64,000 nt of DNA. Source: Flavobacterium sp. 140616W15. GTDB lineage: Bacteria > Bacteroidota > Bacteroidia > Flavobacteriales > Flavobacteriaceae. The position numbers and the translations under genes are program-made. The stretch is taken from positions 4,402,001 through 4,466,000 of the forward strand of contig NZ_CP033068.1 in NCBI RefSeq assembly GCF_003668995.1. The letters are read 5' to 3'. Numbering within the stretch: position 1 is the stretch's first letter; the number at the start of each line of letters is the position of its first letter. Of the stretch, positions 34,736 to 44,409 are shown piece after piece. The notes beneath the pieces are model-generated. The model was not told the DNA's origin. It made no database searches and saw only the letters and a program-made list of their open reading frames with translations.

Positions 34736-35791
34736 TTATGAGAATTTTTTCTCGATAATAGCAACGAAACGTTCTGCATATTCGTCTTTTCCTTCCCAGT
34801 TGTTGTAATCTGGTTTTACCATGTTTTCAAGAAATTCATTGGCTTCACCAAAACTATCAAATGTGATTAGTTGGTTTAAAACACGATTGTAGTCTTCAGG
34901 ACTGTTTCCAAAAAGATGTTTTGTAAATGCAATACGATCGTTAAGGTCAATATGAAAGCCCTTAGAAAGTTTTTCGTTTAAAGAAACAGGTTTAGATTCT
35001 TCTAAAACGGAAGTGGTTGCTGCTTCTTTCTTTTTTTCTTTAAATTCTGTTGGAGCTGGCGGTGTTGAAGCAGGAGATGCAGCTTCAAAACTATCTACTT
35101 TTACAAATTGTGCATTGCTATAATCGATACCCATTATATCTTCGAACGAAATATGAACTACATCTGATTTTTCTGGAGTTTCTTCTTTTACTTCTGGAGT
35201 GAAATCAAATGAAGGAGTAAAATTTGTAATTGGACTTGCTACTTCCTCAATTTTTTCTTCTTCAACAGATTCTTCGACTGCTATTGGTTCAGGAGTTTCT
35301 ACAACTACCTCTTCAATAATTTCTTCCGTTTTACTTTCGATTACTTCTTTCAAAAATGGCTCAGGGATCTCTTCTGTAGATTCTGGGATTTCTGCAATAA
35401 CCTCTTCTTCGATAATTTTTTCTTCTATAATCTCTTCAGTTTTGCCTTCAATTACTTCATTAACCACTGGTTCAGAAACTTTTTCAATAGGAGTTTCTAC
35501 AACTTGATTTACAATGATTTCTTCTTTTGTAATTGGTTCTTCAACTGCAATTGTTTTTTCAGATTGAATTACTTCTTCCTTTTCAAATGCAGTTTCAATT
35601 GTAGCATCTATTTGACCACGACCAATAGTTGGTTTAGTCTCTTCAAAATTTTCATCAATAAACTTTAAAACGGCTAATTTTTCATATAATTTCTGCGTTT
35701 CAAGATATAATTGATTGATATCGGACTTGTTTTTAAGTTTTAAAATTCGATGTGCAATGCTGATTAAATCGGCTTCCAATTTTTTTTTCAT
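34736..35791 (-). CDS. Acidic repeat-rich protein of unknown function (351 aa)
   Basis: Three parts: an N-terminal helical segment (~60 aa, LISIAHRILKLKNKSDINQL), a long Glu/Val/Ile/Pro-rich low-complexity middle (repeats such as KTEEIIEE and ETPEP, residues ~70-215), and a conserved-looking C-terminus (DRIAFTKHLFGNSPEDYNRV, then NWEGKDEYAERFVAI). No signal peptide or enzyme motif. The middle is probably unstructured. Function unknown. Confidence 0.75.
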   Translation of the reverse strand: MKKKLEADLISIAHRILKLKNKSDINQLYLETQKLYEKLAVLKFIDENFEETKPTIGRGQIDATIETAFEKEEVIQSEKTIAVEEPITKEEIIVNQVVETPIEKVSEPVVNEVIEGKTEEIIEEKIIEEEVIAEIPESTEEIPEPFLKEVIESKTEEIIEEVVVETPEPIAVEESVEEEKIEEVASPITNFTPSFDFTPEVKEETPEKSDVVHISFEDIMGIDYSNAQFVKVDSFEAASPASTPPAPTEFKEKKKEAATTSVLEESKPVSLNEKLSKGFHIDLNDRIAFTKHLFGNSPEDYNRVLNQLITFDSFGEANEFLENMVKPDYNNWEGKDEYAERFVAIIEKKFS

Positions 35792-35936
35792 AACGTTTGA
35801 AAATTATAATGTGTTAGGCATATTTATTAATGTGTATTCTTTTGAGTGAAATCAAAAAATGAAAGAAACATTGTGCAATATTCTTTTTATTTATTTAAAT
35901 AAGTGCTCTTGAATCTTCGATTTGATAAAAATTTTC

Positions 35937-35944
35937 TACTTTTG
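35937..35944 (+). promoter_or_regulatory. Candidate -7 box for tdk
   Basis: TACTTTTG matches TAnnTTTG about 92 bp before the tdk ATG; no well-spaced -33 TTG. Confidence 0.45.
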
Positions 35945-36035
35945 AAAAACGTAAAAAGTATTGAATTTTTATGTTGATTTATTACTTGTACAAAGTAATG
36001 AAAACTATTCATTTTTAAAGGTAGAAAAATACAAA

Positions 36036-36626
36036 ATGTTTCTCGAAAATACAGTAAATCACAAAGAACAGTTTGGTTGGATTGAAGTTATTTGTGGGTC
36101 AATGTTTTCGGGTAAAACCGAAGAGTTAATCCGCAGATTAAAACGTGCTCAATTTGCCAAACAAAAAGTCGAAATTTTTAAACCCGCTATTGATACCCGC
36201 TATCATGACGAAATGGTTGTGTCGCATGATGCAAACGAAATTCGTTCAACACCAGTCCCTGCAGCTGCTAATATTGCTATTCTTGCACAAGGCTGTGATG
36301 TTATCGGGATTGATGAAGCTCAGTTTTTTGACGACGAAATTATTACAGTATGTAATGATCTTGCTAATCAAGGAATTCGTGTAATTGTTGCAGGATTAGA
36401 TATGGATTTTAAAGGAAATCCGTTTGGTCCAATGCCAGGACTTATGGCAACAGCTGAATACGTGACCAAAGTACACGCAGTTTGTACAAGAACAGGAAAT
36501 CTTGCTAATTATAGTTTTCGTAAGACAGATAATGATAAATTGGTTATGCTTGGCGAAACCGAAGAGTATGAGCCATTAAGTCGTGCGGCATATTACAATG
36601 CAATGAAAAAAAATCAGGAAAAATAG
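36036..36626 (+). CDS. tdk: Thymidine kinase
   Basis: ATP-dependent phosphorylation of thymidine (salvage). P-loop [15 protein letters not shown], the DEAQFFDD motif and the lasso region [21 protein letters not shown] are TK1-family marks. The frame opens at 35961, but the ATG at 36036 ([15 protein letters not shown]) gives 196 aa, the normal size. One zinc-site Cys (AVCTRTG) is visible; the usual first pair of cysteines is not clear. A 145-aa membrane protein follows 49 bp later. Confidence 0.93.
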   Translation: MFLENTVNHKEQFGWIEVICGSMFSGKTEELIRRLKRAQFAKQKVEIFKPAIDTRYHDEMVVSHDANEIRSTPVPAAANIAILAQGCDVIGIDEAQFFDDEIITVCNDLANQGIRVIVAGLDMDFKGNPFGPMPGLMATAEYVTKVHAVCTRTGNLANYSFRKTDNDKLVMLGETEEYEPLSRAAYYNAMKKNQEK

Positions 36627-36675
36627 GTTGTAGTTTTTCTGATATTCTGAATAATATTTTAAACTAAAAGAGGCA

Positions 36676-37113
36676 ATGCAAGAAAAAGAGAGTAAAAGAA
36701 AACAGAATATTTGGTTAATAATTACAATTGGTATTGCACTTGTTTTGGTGGGCTTCTTTCAATTTTATTTTTATGAAAGTGCTGATGAGGTAAAAACGGA
36801 AGTGAAAGAATTGGTAGTGAAGTATAATAAAAATTGCCCTTTAACAATTCAAGAAGGAATTCGTTTAGATAGTGTAAGTCTGCATGAGGATAAAGTTGTT
36901 CAATATAATCTAACATTACTAAATGTAGAAAAAGAAACTGCAGATGTTGCTGTTATACATGAAGAAATTGAAAAGAGCTTGTTGAGTACAGCCAAAGCAA
37001 ATTCAGGGCTTGAAGTTTTTAGGGAAAATGATTTTACATTGGTTTATAGCTATAATGACAAAAAGAAAGCATTTTTGTTTAAGGTTACAGTTCTTCCAAG
37101 TCAGTATAAATAA
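36676..37113 (+). CDS. Membrane-anchored protein of unknown function (145 aa)
   Basis: One TM helix (~residues 13-31, IWLIITIGIALVLVGFFQF) and a periplasmic domain of ~110 residues with a short pattern KYNKNCPLTIQEGIRLDSV. The NCP-I-G-R-LD pattern resembles small Bacteroidota membrane proteins whose role is unknown. Likely co-transcribed with tdk. Ends just before a two-way terminator shared with rpoN. Confidence 0.7.
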   Translation: MQEKESKRKQNIWLIITIGIALVLVGFFQFYFYESADEVKTEVKELVVKYNKNCPLTIQEGIRLDSVSLHEDKVVQYNLTLLNVEKETADVAVIHEEIEKSLLSTAKANSGLEVFRENDFTLVYSYNDKKKAFLFKVTVLPSQYK

Positions 37114-37132
37114 ATAATTCTTATATAAAATA

Positions 37133-37166
37133 AAACCCGACAGGTTCTTGAACTTGTCGGGTTTTT
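37133..37166. terminator. Bidirectional terminator between the 36676 gene and rpoN
   Basis: AAACCCGACAGGTTC / GAACTTGTCGGGTTT stem-loop with T on the right and A on the left, between convergent genes. Confidence 0.9.
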
Positions 37167-37186
37167 ATATTTTAAAATATAAAGAA

Positions 37187-38650
37187 TTACATTTTCTTAC
37201 GCATTCTTGCTACAGGAATATCAAGTTGTTCACGGTATTTTGCAATAGTTCTTCGGGCAATAGGGTATCCTTTTTCCTTTAGAATTTCAGCAAGTTGATC
37301 ATCTGGAAGCGGTTTCCTTTTATCTTCTTCTTCAATTGTATTTTGTAAAATTTTCTTGATTTCCAAAGTCGAAACATCTTCACCCTGATCGTTTTTCATC
37401 GCTTCTGAGAAGAATTCTTTTATCAGTTTCGTTCCATAAGGAGTTTCTACATATTTGCTATTTGCAACACGCGAAATAGTCGAAATATCTAATCCAACCA
37501 TATCGGCAATATCCTTAAGAATCATTGGTTTTAGCTTGGTTTCATCGCCATCTAGGAAATATTCTTCCTGATAATGCATGATCGCATTCATGGTTACATA
37601 TAATGTTTCCTGACGTTGGCGAATAGCATCTATAAACCATTTAGCTGAATCCAGTTTCTGTTTTATAAATTGTACTGCATCTTTTTGTGCTGTCGATTTA
37701 TCTCGAGAATCTTTATAGGTCTGCATCATTTCCTGATAATCTTTGGAAACGTGTAGTGATGGGGCATTTCTTCCGTTTAAGGTTAATTCAAGCTCGCCAT
37801 CAACAATGCGGATTGCAAAATCGGGAACTACATTTTCAGTAACTTTATTATTTCCTGTAAATGCGCCTCCTGGCTTTGGGTTCAATCGTTCTATTTCATG
37901 AACTGCTTTTTTAAGCTGCTCATTCGAAACATTGTATTTCTGTAACAGTTTGTCGTAATGCTTTTTGGTGAAAGCATCAAATTGATTCTCGATAATATCG
38001 ATTGCCAATTCTACATATTCTGTTGGAGTTCTGTGTTTTAATTGTAGTAATAAGCATTCCTGTAAATCACGTGCGCCAACTCCTGAAGGTTCTAGTTCGT
38101 GTATTACATGTAGCATTTTTTCAACCGTTGCTTCATCGGTATAGATACCTTGCGTAAAAGCCATATCATCTACAATATCTGGAATACTTCTTCGTATGTA
38201 TCCCATATCATCGATGCTTCCTACTAAGAACTCAGCTATTTCACGCTCTTCATCGCTTAATATAAAAGTATTTAACTGATTGATTAAATCTTGATGAAAA
38301 CTAACTGGTGATGCGAATGGAGTTTCACGCTCTTGATCATCATCACTATAGTTATTGGCTTGAGTTTTATAATCTGGAGTATCGTCGTCGCTTAAATATT
38401 CATCAATGTTAATATCGTCTGCTTCGATTCTGTCAGACTCTGCGTCATCATAATCATCGTATTCTTCATTCGCAAATTCATCTGCTTCGTACTCTTCTTC
38501 TTTTCCGGCTTCTAAAGCTGGGTTTTCGTTCATTTCTTCTAATAAACGCTGTTCAAATGCTTGCGTAGGCAATTGAATTAACTTCATCAGCTGAATTTGC
38601 TGAGGAGATAATTTTTGAGATAATTTTAAATTTAAAAATTGCTTTAGCAT
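37187..38650 (-). CDS. rpoN: RNA polymerase sigma-54 factor
   Basis: 487 aa. Region I starts MLKQFLNLKLSQKLSPQQIQ (Gln/Leu-rich, contacts activators), then an acidic region II (residues ~50-110, Asp/Glu-rich). Region III follows, with the core-binding and DNA-binding parts and the RpoN box ARRTIAKYREQLDIP near the end. Needs AAA+ activators such as the one at 7139. The C-terminus RKKM ends shortly after the box. One of the expected partners of the sigma-54-like promoter at 5622. Confidence 0.96.
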   Translation of the reverse strand: MLKQFLNLKLSQKLSPQQIQLMKLIQLPTQAFEQRLLEEMNENPALEAGKEEEYEADEFANEEYDDYDDAESDRIEADDINIDEYLSDDDTPDYKTQANNYSDDDQERETPFASPVSFHQDLINQLNTFILSDEEREIAEFLVGSIDDMGYIRRSIPDIVDDMAFTQGIYTDEATVEKMLHVIHELEPSGVGARDLQECLLLQLKHRTPTEYVELAIDIIENQFDAFTKKHYDKLLQKYNVSNEQLKKAVHEIERLNPKPGGAFTGNNKVTENVVPDFAIRIVDGELELTLNGRNAPSLHVSKDYQEMMQTYKDSRDKSTAQKDAVQFIKQKLDSAKWFIDAIRQRQETLYVTMNAIMHYQEEYFLDGDETKLKPMILKDIADMVGLDISTISRVANSKYVETPYGTKLIKEFFSEAMKNDQGEDVSTLEIKKILQNTIEEEDKRKPLPDDQLAEILKEKGYPIARRTIAKYREQLDIPVARMRKKM

Positions 38651-38742
38651 TTATTTTTGTTTGAAAGTTCAAAGTTTCAAGTTTCAAGTTGTACAAACCT
38701 GAAACCTGAAACTTGAAACATTTTTTTAAACTTTATTTTTTT

Positions 38743-40191
38743 TTAAAATTCTGCATTTCCAGGAGTTCTTGGGAAAGGAATTACGTCACGTATGTTTGTC
38801 ATTCCTGTTACAAACAATACCAAACGCTCAAAGCCTAAACCAAAACCTGAGTGAGTTGCCGATCCAAATCTTCTAGTATCTAAGTACCATGATAATTCTT
38901 CTTCGTCAATTTCTAGAGCTTTCATTTTTTCAATTAAAACATCATAACGTTCTTCTCTTTCAGAACCACCTACGATTTCTCCAATTCCAGGGAAAAGGAT
39001 ATCCATTGCACGAACTGTTTCTCTTCCTGGTTCAGTGTTGTCATTCAAACGCATGTAAAATGCTTTAATGTTTGCTGGGTAATCAAATAAGATTACAGGA
39101 CATTTAAAGTGTTTTTCAACTAAGTAACGTTCGTGTTCTGATTGTAAATCAGCTCCCCATTCGTTAATGATATATTGGAATTTTTTCTTTTTATTTGGAG
39201 TTGACTCTCTTAAAATATCAATTGCTTCAGTGTAAGAAACACGTTTGAAATTGTTTTCTAATACGAAGTTTAATTTTTCTAATAAGGCCATTTCGCTTCT
39301 TTCTGCCTGAGGTTTTGATTTCTCTTCGTCTAGTAATCTAGTCTCTAAAAATTTCAAATCATCCGGACATTTGTCTAACGCATATTTAATTACGTACTGA
39401 ATAAAATCTTCAGCCAAATCCATATTGTCATCCAAATCATTAAAAGCAACTTCAGGCTCAATCATCCAAAACTCAGCCAAATGGCGAGAAGTATTTGAAT
39501 TTTCTGCTCTAAAAGTAGGTCCAAAAGTATAAATTTGACCTAAAGCCATTGCATAAGTTTCACCTTCTAATTGTCCAGAAACGGTTAAGTTTGTTTCTTT
39601 TTCGAAGAAATCTTCTTTGTAATTGATCTTTCCATCTTCTGTTCTCGGAGGGTTGTCAAAAGGTAAAGCGGTAACTTTAAACATTTCTCCAGCGCCTTCA
39701 GCATCTGAACCAGTGATGATTGGTGTGTTTACATATACAAATCCTTTTTCTTGAAAATAGCTATGTACTGCATATGATAATACGGAACGAACACGCATTA
39801 TTGCTCCAAACATGTTTGTACGTACACGCAAATGCGCATTTTCACGTAAAAAGTCTAAGCTTGGTTTGTTTTTTGGCTGTATCGGGAATTTTTCAGCATC
39901 TGAATCTCCTAATATTTCTAGTTTTGTAACTTGGATTTCAACATTCTGACCAGCACCTTTACTTTCTATCAAAGTTCCAGTTACCGAAATAGCGGCACCG
40001 GTAGTGACTCTCTTTAAAGTTTCATCTGGTGTATTTTCAAAATCAACAACACATTGTATATTATTAATGGTAGAGCCGTCATTAAGAGCAATGAACTGAT
40101 TATTTCTAAAAGTTCTTACCCATCCTTTTGCATTAACTTCCTGAAGCGTCGTAGTACTGTTTAATAAGTCTTTAACTTTTGTGTGTCTCAT
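38743..40191 (-). CDS. asnS: Asparaginyl-tRNA synthetase
   Basis: Charges tRNA-Asn; class II. The N-terminal OB fold ([18 protein letters not shown]) is followed by the catalytic core with [14 protein letters not shown], the motif-2 region [20 protein letters not shown] and the motif-3 region [22 protein letters not shown]. 482 aa. A short gap to rpoN holds an inverted repeat made of GTTTCAAG words. Upstream is a ~330-bp gap. Confidence 0.95.
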   Translation of the reverse strand: MRHTKVKDLLNSTTTLQEVNAKGWVRTFRNNQFIALNDGSTINNIQCVVDFENTPDETLKRVTTGAAISVTGTLIESKGAGQNVEIQVTKLEILGDSDAEKFPIQPKNKPSLDFLRENAHLRVRTNMFGAIMRVRSVLSYAVHSYFQEKGFVYVNTPIITGSDAEGAGEMFKVTALPFDNPPRTEDGKINYKEDFFEKETNLTVSGQLEGETYAMALGQIYTFGPTFRAENSNTSRHLAEFWMIEPEVAFNDLDDNMDLAEDFIQYVIKYALDKCPDDLKFLETRLLDEEKSKPQAERSEMALLEKLNFVLENNFKRVSYTEAIDILRESTPNKKKKFQYIINEWGADLQSEHERYLVEKHFKCPVILFDYPANIKAFYMRLNDNTEPGRETVRAMDILFPGIGEIVGGSEREERYDVLIEKMKALEIDEEELSWYLDTRRFGSATHSGFGLGFERLVLFVTGMTNIRDVIPFPRTPGNAEF

Positions 40192-40462
40192 TTTAATTTT
40201 AGAATTGATATTAAAAATTGTCTTTCAATCGAATTGCAAATATAATCGAAATGTTTGTAAATGCCATAAGGAGTCAATCGTAATTAGTAAATGTATCAAT
40301 TTGGTATTTGGCCCATTTGAAAATGAGATAATCTGTCAATTAGAAAATTAGAAAATGCATGAATCATGCAAGGTTTTTTATTTATCTTATACGATACTAT
40401 ATTGTTTTCTGACAGGTTTTAGGATTTGTTAGATGTTTAATTGAATGATATAGTAAAAATAA
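40192..40462. other. Intergenic stretch before asnS, nothing coding seen
   Basis: AT-rich DNA between the asnS start and the terminator of the zinc-ribbon gene. It must hold the asnS promoter; I see no clear TAnnTTTG box for it. Confidence 0.4.
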
Positions 40463-40493
40463 AACCCCGATAGATTTTTAATTTATCGGGGTT
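40463..40493 (-). terminator. Terminator after the zinc-ribbon gene
   Basis: AACCCCGATA - loop - TTATCGGGGTT hairpin. The minus strand reads into a short T-rich stretch. A very similar hairpin occurs at 42921. Confidence 0.85.
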
Positions 40494-40519
40494 AATTGTC
40501 TTATTGATACATTGTCTAA

Positions 40520-41580
40520 TTAACTGGCACCCAACCATGCTAGTAAAAAAACTAATAATAGAAGAATGCCTACAATTATGAAGATAACTATTGCAACTTT
40601 TTTTAAAAATACGTTGATAGGACTTTTTGGTCTTACGCCTGCTACTGCTCCAGTATTACCATTAATGTAAAAGATATTTTTCTGACCTTTATATTCATAG
40701 GTAGCTACATAAAGAGGCAACAAAATATGTTTGAATTTTATGTTGTTGTATTGGCTTTGTATAGACTTAACCTTTGTATTGCTGCCTGAGCCTACTTGAG
40801 AATTGATTTGCTTGCTAATTGTCTCGTCGATTGCCTTTTTGCCCACATAAAACCCTTGTTTTAAACCGAGTTTGTGTTTTTCAACAATGTAGTCACTTAG
40901 GTACTGGTCGTTGGTATTAACGAGATTCTTTGTGATCCAAGGACCTACTTTTGCTAATAAATTAGTGTCAACAGTTCCAGATGCAGGAACAACGATGTCG
41001 TCAAAAATAGAGAAAGATTACCTGACATAGATTGAAGATAAGTATTGTTGCCATTTACTTGTTTTCTTTCTACGTTATAATTAGAATTGGTTTGTACGTC
41101 AAATGTCCAATGAGGAACATAAACTCCAGATAAATCTATAGAAGAAGATTGGATTTGTTTGGTAAACCAAGTGTCTTTTGCCCAATTATAACCCAATAGG
41201 GCTGCCTTTTGCTTATCTATTTTAAAAGGTAATAAATATTGAGGCTTAATGGTGCGGTCTTCTTTTGTGCTAGCATCTATTAATGGAGTGTTACAATATG
41301 GACAATCAGAAGATTTTGAATTTATATTTATTGTTGAAGCTGCGCCACAACTTTTGCATTGTAGTGTTTCTTCAACAACTGAATTTTCTGACTCTAATTT
41401 TTCAAGATAGGTTACGAAATCATTTTCCTCGATAATAGTTTGTTCTTGTGGAATAATGTTTTTGGTATTGCAATATTCGCATATTAAAGTTGTTGTACCA
41501 GGTTTATATTTTAATCCAGCTCCACAATTTGAACAGTCGAAAGCTTTTAGTGTTTCGTTTTTAATTTCGGCGTTTTCCAT
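40520..41580 (-). pseudogene. Zinc-ribbon membrane protein paired with an SPFH gene, frame broken by one base
   Basis: 353 aa if repaired. Two zinc ribbons lie in the N-terminal third (FDCSNCGAGLK...CEYCNTKN and LQCKSCGAAS...CPYCNTPL), a beta-rich middle follows (YVPHWTFDVQTNSNYNVERK), and a C-terminal TM helix closes it (VAIVIFIIVGILLLLVFLLAW). The frame is lost near 41005 at a short T run. One extra base joins SMSGNLS to the next frame (IVVPASGTVDTNLL) and on to 40520-40846. The layout resembles B. subtilis YdjG, which works with the SPFH protein YdjI in recruiting PspA; that role here is inferred. Confidence 0.75.
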
Positions 41581-41589
41581 TTTATAAAA

Positions 41590-42723
41590 TTAGATGTTAG
41601 GTAGAGGAGGAGGAGTTTGAGAAAATAAATTTTGTAGCTCAGAAACACTCGATGCTTTTTGCCATCCCGTCATTCCTTGATTCCATACTAAAGTATCTGC
41701 TAGCAGTTGTCCTTTTTCGATTAAAGGCAAAAGTTGACTTTCGTTAAAGGGTCCAGCTTGTGCATTATTAATAGCAACAAAATATGTTGTTCCTGTTGTT
41801 GGTAATGGTGGAGGTGTTTGAGGAGGTATCTGATGGCTTGAAAAAGAGGAAAAAGATGTTGTTTGAAATGGTTCTTCAAAAGATTGCATCATTTGCCTTG
41901 CCATGTTCATGCCAGTTCCAAAACTAAAAGCGGTTCCTGCTATTCCAGATGGATTTTCGGCAGCTTTCTCGATAGATTGAGCTGTTTTATACTGCGTAAA
42001 CTTTTTCATGTCAATCTTGTTAAGACGACTTAATTCGAAAATTTCTTTTTTAACATCCTCTGGCATAGAGGTGTTTTCTAGTAAGAATTTGCTAAGCTCA
42101 ATTCCGTAGGTAGCAAAATCATCTTTCATGATAGCAAAGATGGTAGCCGAAAGTTCGTTGGTATTACCTACGTATGATTCTATAGGTAGCTTAGCTTCGC
42201 CGATAGCATCGGTAAAACGAGATACTATAATACTTTTTAATTGTTCGTTAATCTCTTCGGTAGTAAAATGTCCGTCGGTACCAACAATTTCTTTTATAAA
42301 TTTTTGAGCATCGACAATTTTAAAAGTATAAGTTCCAAAAGCTCTAATTTCAAGCATTCCAAAACGGTCATCATTTAAAATTAAAGGATTTTTAGTTCCC
42401 CATTTTTGATCGATAAAATTTCGTGTATTTATAAAATAAACTTCAGCTTTAAAAGGACTATTGAAATCGTATTTCCAACCCTTTAAAGTAGATAAAATAG
42501 GTAAGTTTTGGGTGTTTAAGGTGTAAGTTCCAGCATTGAAAATATCAGCAATCTTACCTTCATTCATAAAGATGGCTTGCTGTCCTTCTCTAACGATAAG
42601 CTTACTATTGTTTTTTATTTCATTCTGATATCTTTCGAATCTGTAAACAAGAGTGTTGTTGCTGTTGTCTATAAATTCAATTATATCTAGAAACTCATTT
42701 CTTAATTTTTCAAATATTCCCAT
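41590..42723 (-). CDS. SPFH-domain (YdjI/virion-core-like) protein with C-terminal GYF_2 domain
   Basis: 377 aa. The N-terminal SPFH-like domain (KLIVREGQQAIFMNEGKIAD, GTYTLNTQNLPILSTLKGW, FGMLEIRAFGTYTFKI) is followed by a helical part, a Pro-rich linker and a GYF_2 domain (YFVAINNAQAGPFNESQLLP ... WNQGMTGWQKAS) at the end. Lies 9 bp upstream of the zinc-ribbon gene; the pair matches a widespread membrane-stress module. Partner binding by the GYF_2 domain is likely but unproven. Confidence 0.87.
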   Translation of the reverse strand: MGIFEKLRNEFLDIIEFIDNSNNTLVYRFERYQNEIKNNSKLIVREGQQAIFMNEGKIADIFNAGTYTLNTQNLPILSTLKGWKYDFNSPFKAEVYFINTRNFIDQKWGTKNPLILNDDRFGMLEIRAFGTYTFKIVDAQKFIKEIVGTDGHFTTEEINEQLKSIIVSRFTDAIGEAKLPIESYVGNTNELSATIFAIMKDDFATYGIELSKFLLENTSMPEDVKKEIFELSRLNKIDMKKFTQYKTAQSIEKAAENPSGIAGTAFSFGTGMNMARQMMQSFEEPFQTTSFSSFSSHQIPPQTPPPLPTTGTTYFVAINNAQAGPFNESQLLPLIEKGQLLADTLVWNQGMTGWQKASSVSELQNLFSQTPPPLPNI

Positions 42724-42920
42724 TTTAATTTAGTTAAAATTATAATCAAATGTATGAATAATTTGCATTTTGTTTTAAGAAAAAATATTTATTTCAATCT
42801 TTTAGGTAGTCTTATTCGTTAGGTTTTATTTCTTTTAAAATGAGTTAAATTAGTAAATGAGATAATTAGAAAATGTACAAATCCTACAAGGTTAAAAGAA
42901 ACCTTGCAGGATAAAAAAAT

Positions 42921-42954
42921 AAACCCCGATAGAAATTTAAATCTATCAGGGTTG
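42921..42954 (-). terminator. Terminator after the zinc metallopeptidase gene
   Basis: AAACCCCGATAGA / TCTATCAGGGTT hairpin; on the minus strand a T tract follows. Resembles the hairpin at 40463. Confidence 0.82.
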
Positions 42955-42990
42955 TTAATTATCTCATTTTCTAATTGGAACATTTTCTCA

Positions 42991-43677
42991 TTAATTTCTT
43001 CTTCCTCCCATATATATTGAGACATAATATAATAAAGTAGCAATTGATCCAATCGCAGCTACTACATAAGTTCTGGCAGCCCATTTTAGAGCGTCTTTTG
43101 CACCAGCTTGTTCTTGTTGTGTCAGCATTCGTTTACTTTCTAACCAAGCAAGAGCACGATTACTCGCATCATATTCTACAGGCAAAGTCACAATCGAAAA
43201 TATAGTTGTTGCAGCAAAAATGATAATCCCAATTAATAATAATTGTGGAAAAGTTTTAAGCATTAAAATACCTGCAAGCAAAATCCATTGCATATAACTT
43301 GAAGCAACGCTTACAATTGGCACTAATTTAGAACGCATTGTTAACCATTCATAACCTACTGCATGTTGTACAGCGTGTCCGCATTCGTGTGCAGCAACAG
43401 CCGCCGCCGCCGCATTGCGTTGGTTGTAAACAGCTTCACTTAGGTTTACTGTTTTATCTACTGGATTATAGTGATCTGTTAACTGACCCGGTGTCGAAAT
43501 AACTCTCACATCACGGATACCATTATCCGCAAGCATTTTTTCGGCAATCTCAGCACCCGTCATTCCGTTTTGTAATTGCAATTTGGAGTATAGTTCGAAT
43601 TTGCTTTTCAGTCTTGAACTAACTAACCAGCTAAATAGCATAATTGCTCCAGCAAGAATTAAATAACTCATTCCCAT
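42991..43677 (-). CDS. Zinc metallopeptidase (YugP family)
   Basis: 228 aa membrane peptidase. N-terminal TM, then SEAVYNQRNAAAAAVAAHECGHAVQHA with zinc motif HECGH, then two more hydrophobic segments (VSVASSYMQWILLAGIL, LLLIGIIIFAATTIFSIVTL) and VEYDASNRALAWL, all YugP-type marks. Its substrate is unknown. The C-terminus YYVSIYMGGRRN ends in a TM helix. Monocistronic, before a LuxR-type regulator in the same direction. Confidence 0.9.
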   Translation of the reverse strand: MGMSYLILAGAIMLFSWLVSSRLKSKFELYSKLQLQNGMTGAEIAEKMLADNGIRDVRVISTPGQLTDHYNPVDKTVNLSEAVYNQRNAAAAAVAAHECGHAVQHAVGYEWLTMRSKLVPIVSVASSYMQWILLAGILMLKTFPQLLLIGIIIFAATTIFSIVTLPVEYDASNRALAWLESKRMLTQQEQAGAKDALKWAARTYVVAAIGSIATLLYYVSIYMGGRRN

Positions 43678-43773
43678 ATCTTTTGTTTTTTAGTTTATTG
43701 TTTAAAGTTATGAGATAAATAGCAATTTCTGAACCAAATTAAAAAAATGTCATTTTGTCATTTTAAATTTTGT

Positions 43774-44409
43774 TTAGTTTAAAAGGTTGTTCTTAAGAAG
43801 ATGTGTCATTAATTCAGCAACATTTTTCATTTTATATTTTTGCAGAATATTTCGTCTATGTGTTTGAACAGTTAAGAAACTTAAGAATAATTCATCGGCA
43901 ATTTCCTGAGTTGATTTGCCTTTGGAGAGTAACATAACGATATCTTTTTCTCTACGGCTGAGACTAGGAATGTATTCTAAATCTTCGGATAGTGGCTGAC
44001 TAATAATTGTTTTTACGTCATTACTAAATACGATTTCGCCATCGATAGCTTTATAAATGCAACGTTTAAACTCTTCGAAAGAAGCACTTTTTAGAATATA
44101 TCCATTTCCTCCGTTTCTGATAAACTGCATTACCAGACTTCTTTCAGATTGACTACTCATACCAATGATTATAATTTGTGGATATTTTTGTTTAATCTTT
44201 TTACATAAATCAATGCCGGTCATAACAGGCAGGAAAATATCCATTAAAATTAAATCTACTTTATTATTCATGATGTAATCAAATAGTGTAACTCCAGATT
44301 GCATTTTTTCGATAATTTCGACAGTATCTAAATCAGACAACAATCCAGAAATCCCAGAAATTACAATTGGATGATCATCTACAATCACCATTTTATATTT
44401 TTTACTCAT
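43774..44409 (-). CDS. NarL/LuxR-family response regulator
   Basis: About 211 aa from MSKKYKMVIVDDHPIVISGI (an alternative start at 44424 adds MKIKK). Receiver with Asp in DLILMDIFLPVMTG and Lys in YILKSA; C-terminal GerE helix-turn-helix LSRREKDIVMLLSKGKSTQE ... FLSFLTVQTHRRNIL. Overlaps the end of the kinase gene by 8 bp, so they are one translationally coupled pair. A palindrome upstream of the kinase gene (46475) may be its target. Confidence 0.93.
   Translation of the reverse strand: MSKKYKMVIVDDHPIVISGISGLLSDLDTVEIIEKMQSGVTLFDYIMNNKVDLILMDIFLPVMTGIDLCKKIKQKYPQIIIIGMSSQSERSLVMQFIRNGGNGYILKSASFEEFKRCIYKAIDGEIVFSNDVKTIISQPLSEDLEYIPSLSRREKDIVMLLSKGKSTQEIADELFLSFLTVQTHRRNILQKYKMKNVAELMTHLLKNNLLN

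Noticed and set aside
42819..43052. 77-codon minus-strand frame over the metallopeptidase terminator
   Set aside because: It overlaps the 3' end of the YugP-type gene in another frame and reads through a terminator hairpin; the amino-acid pattern is that of random AT-rich DNA.
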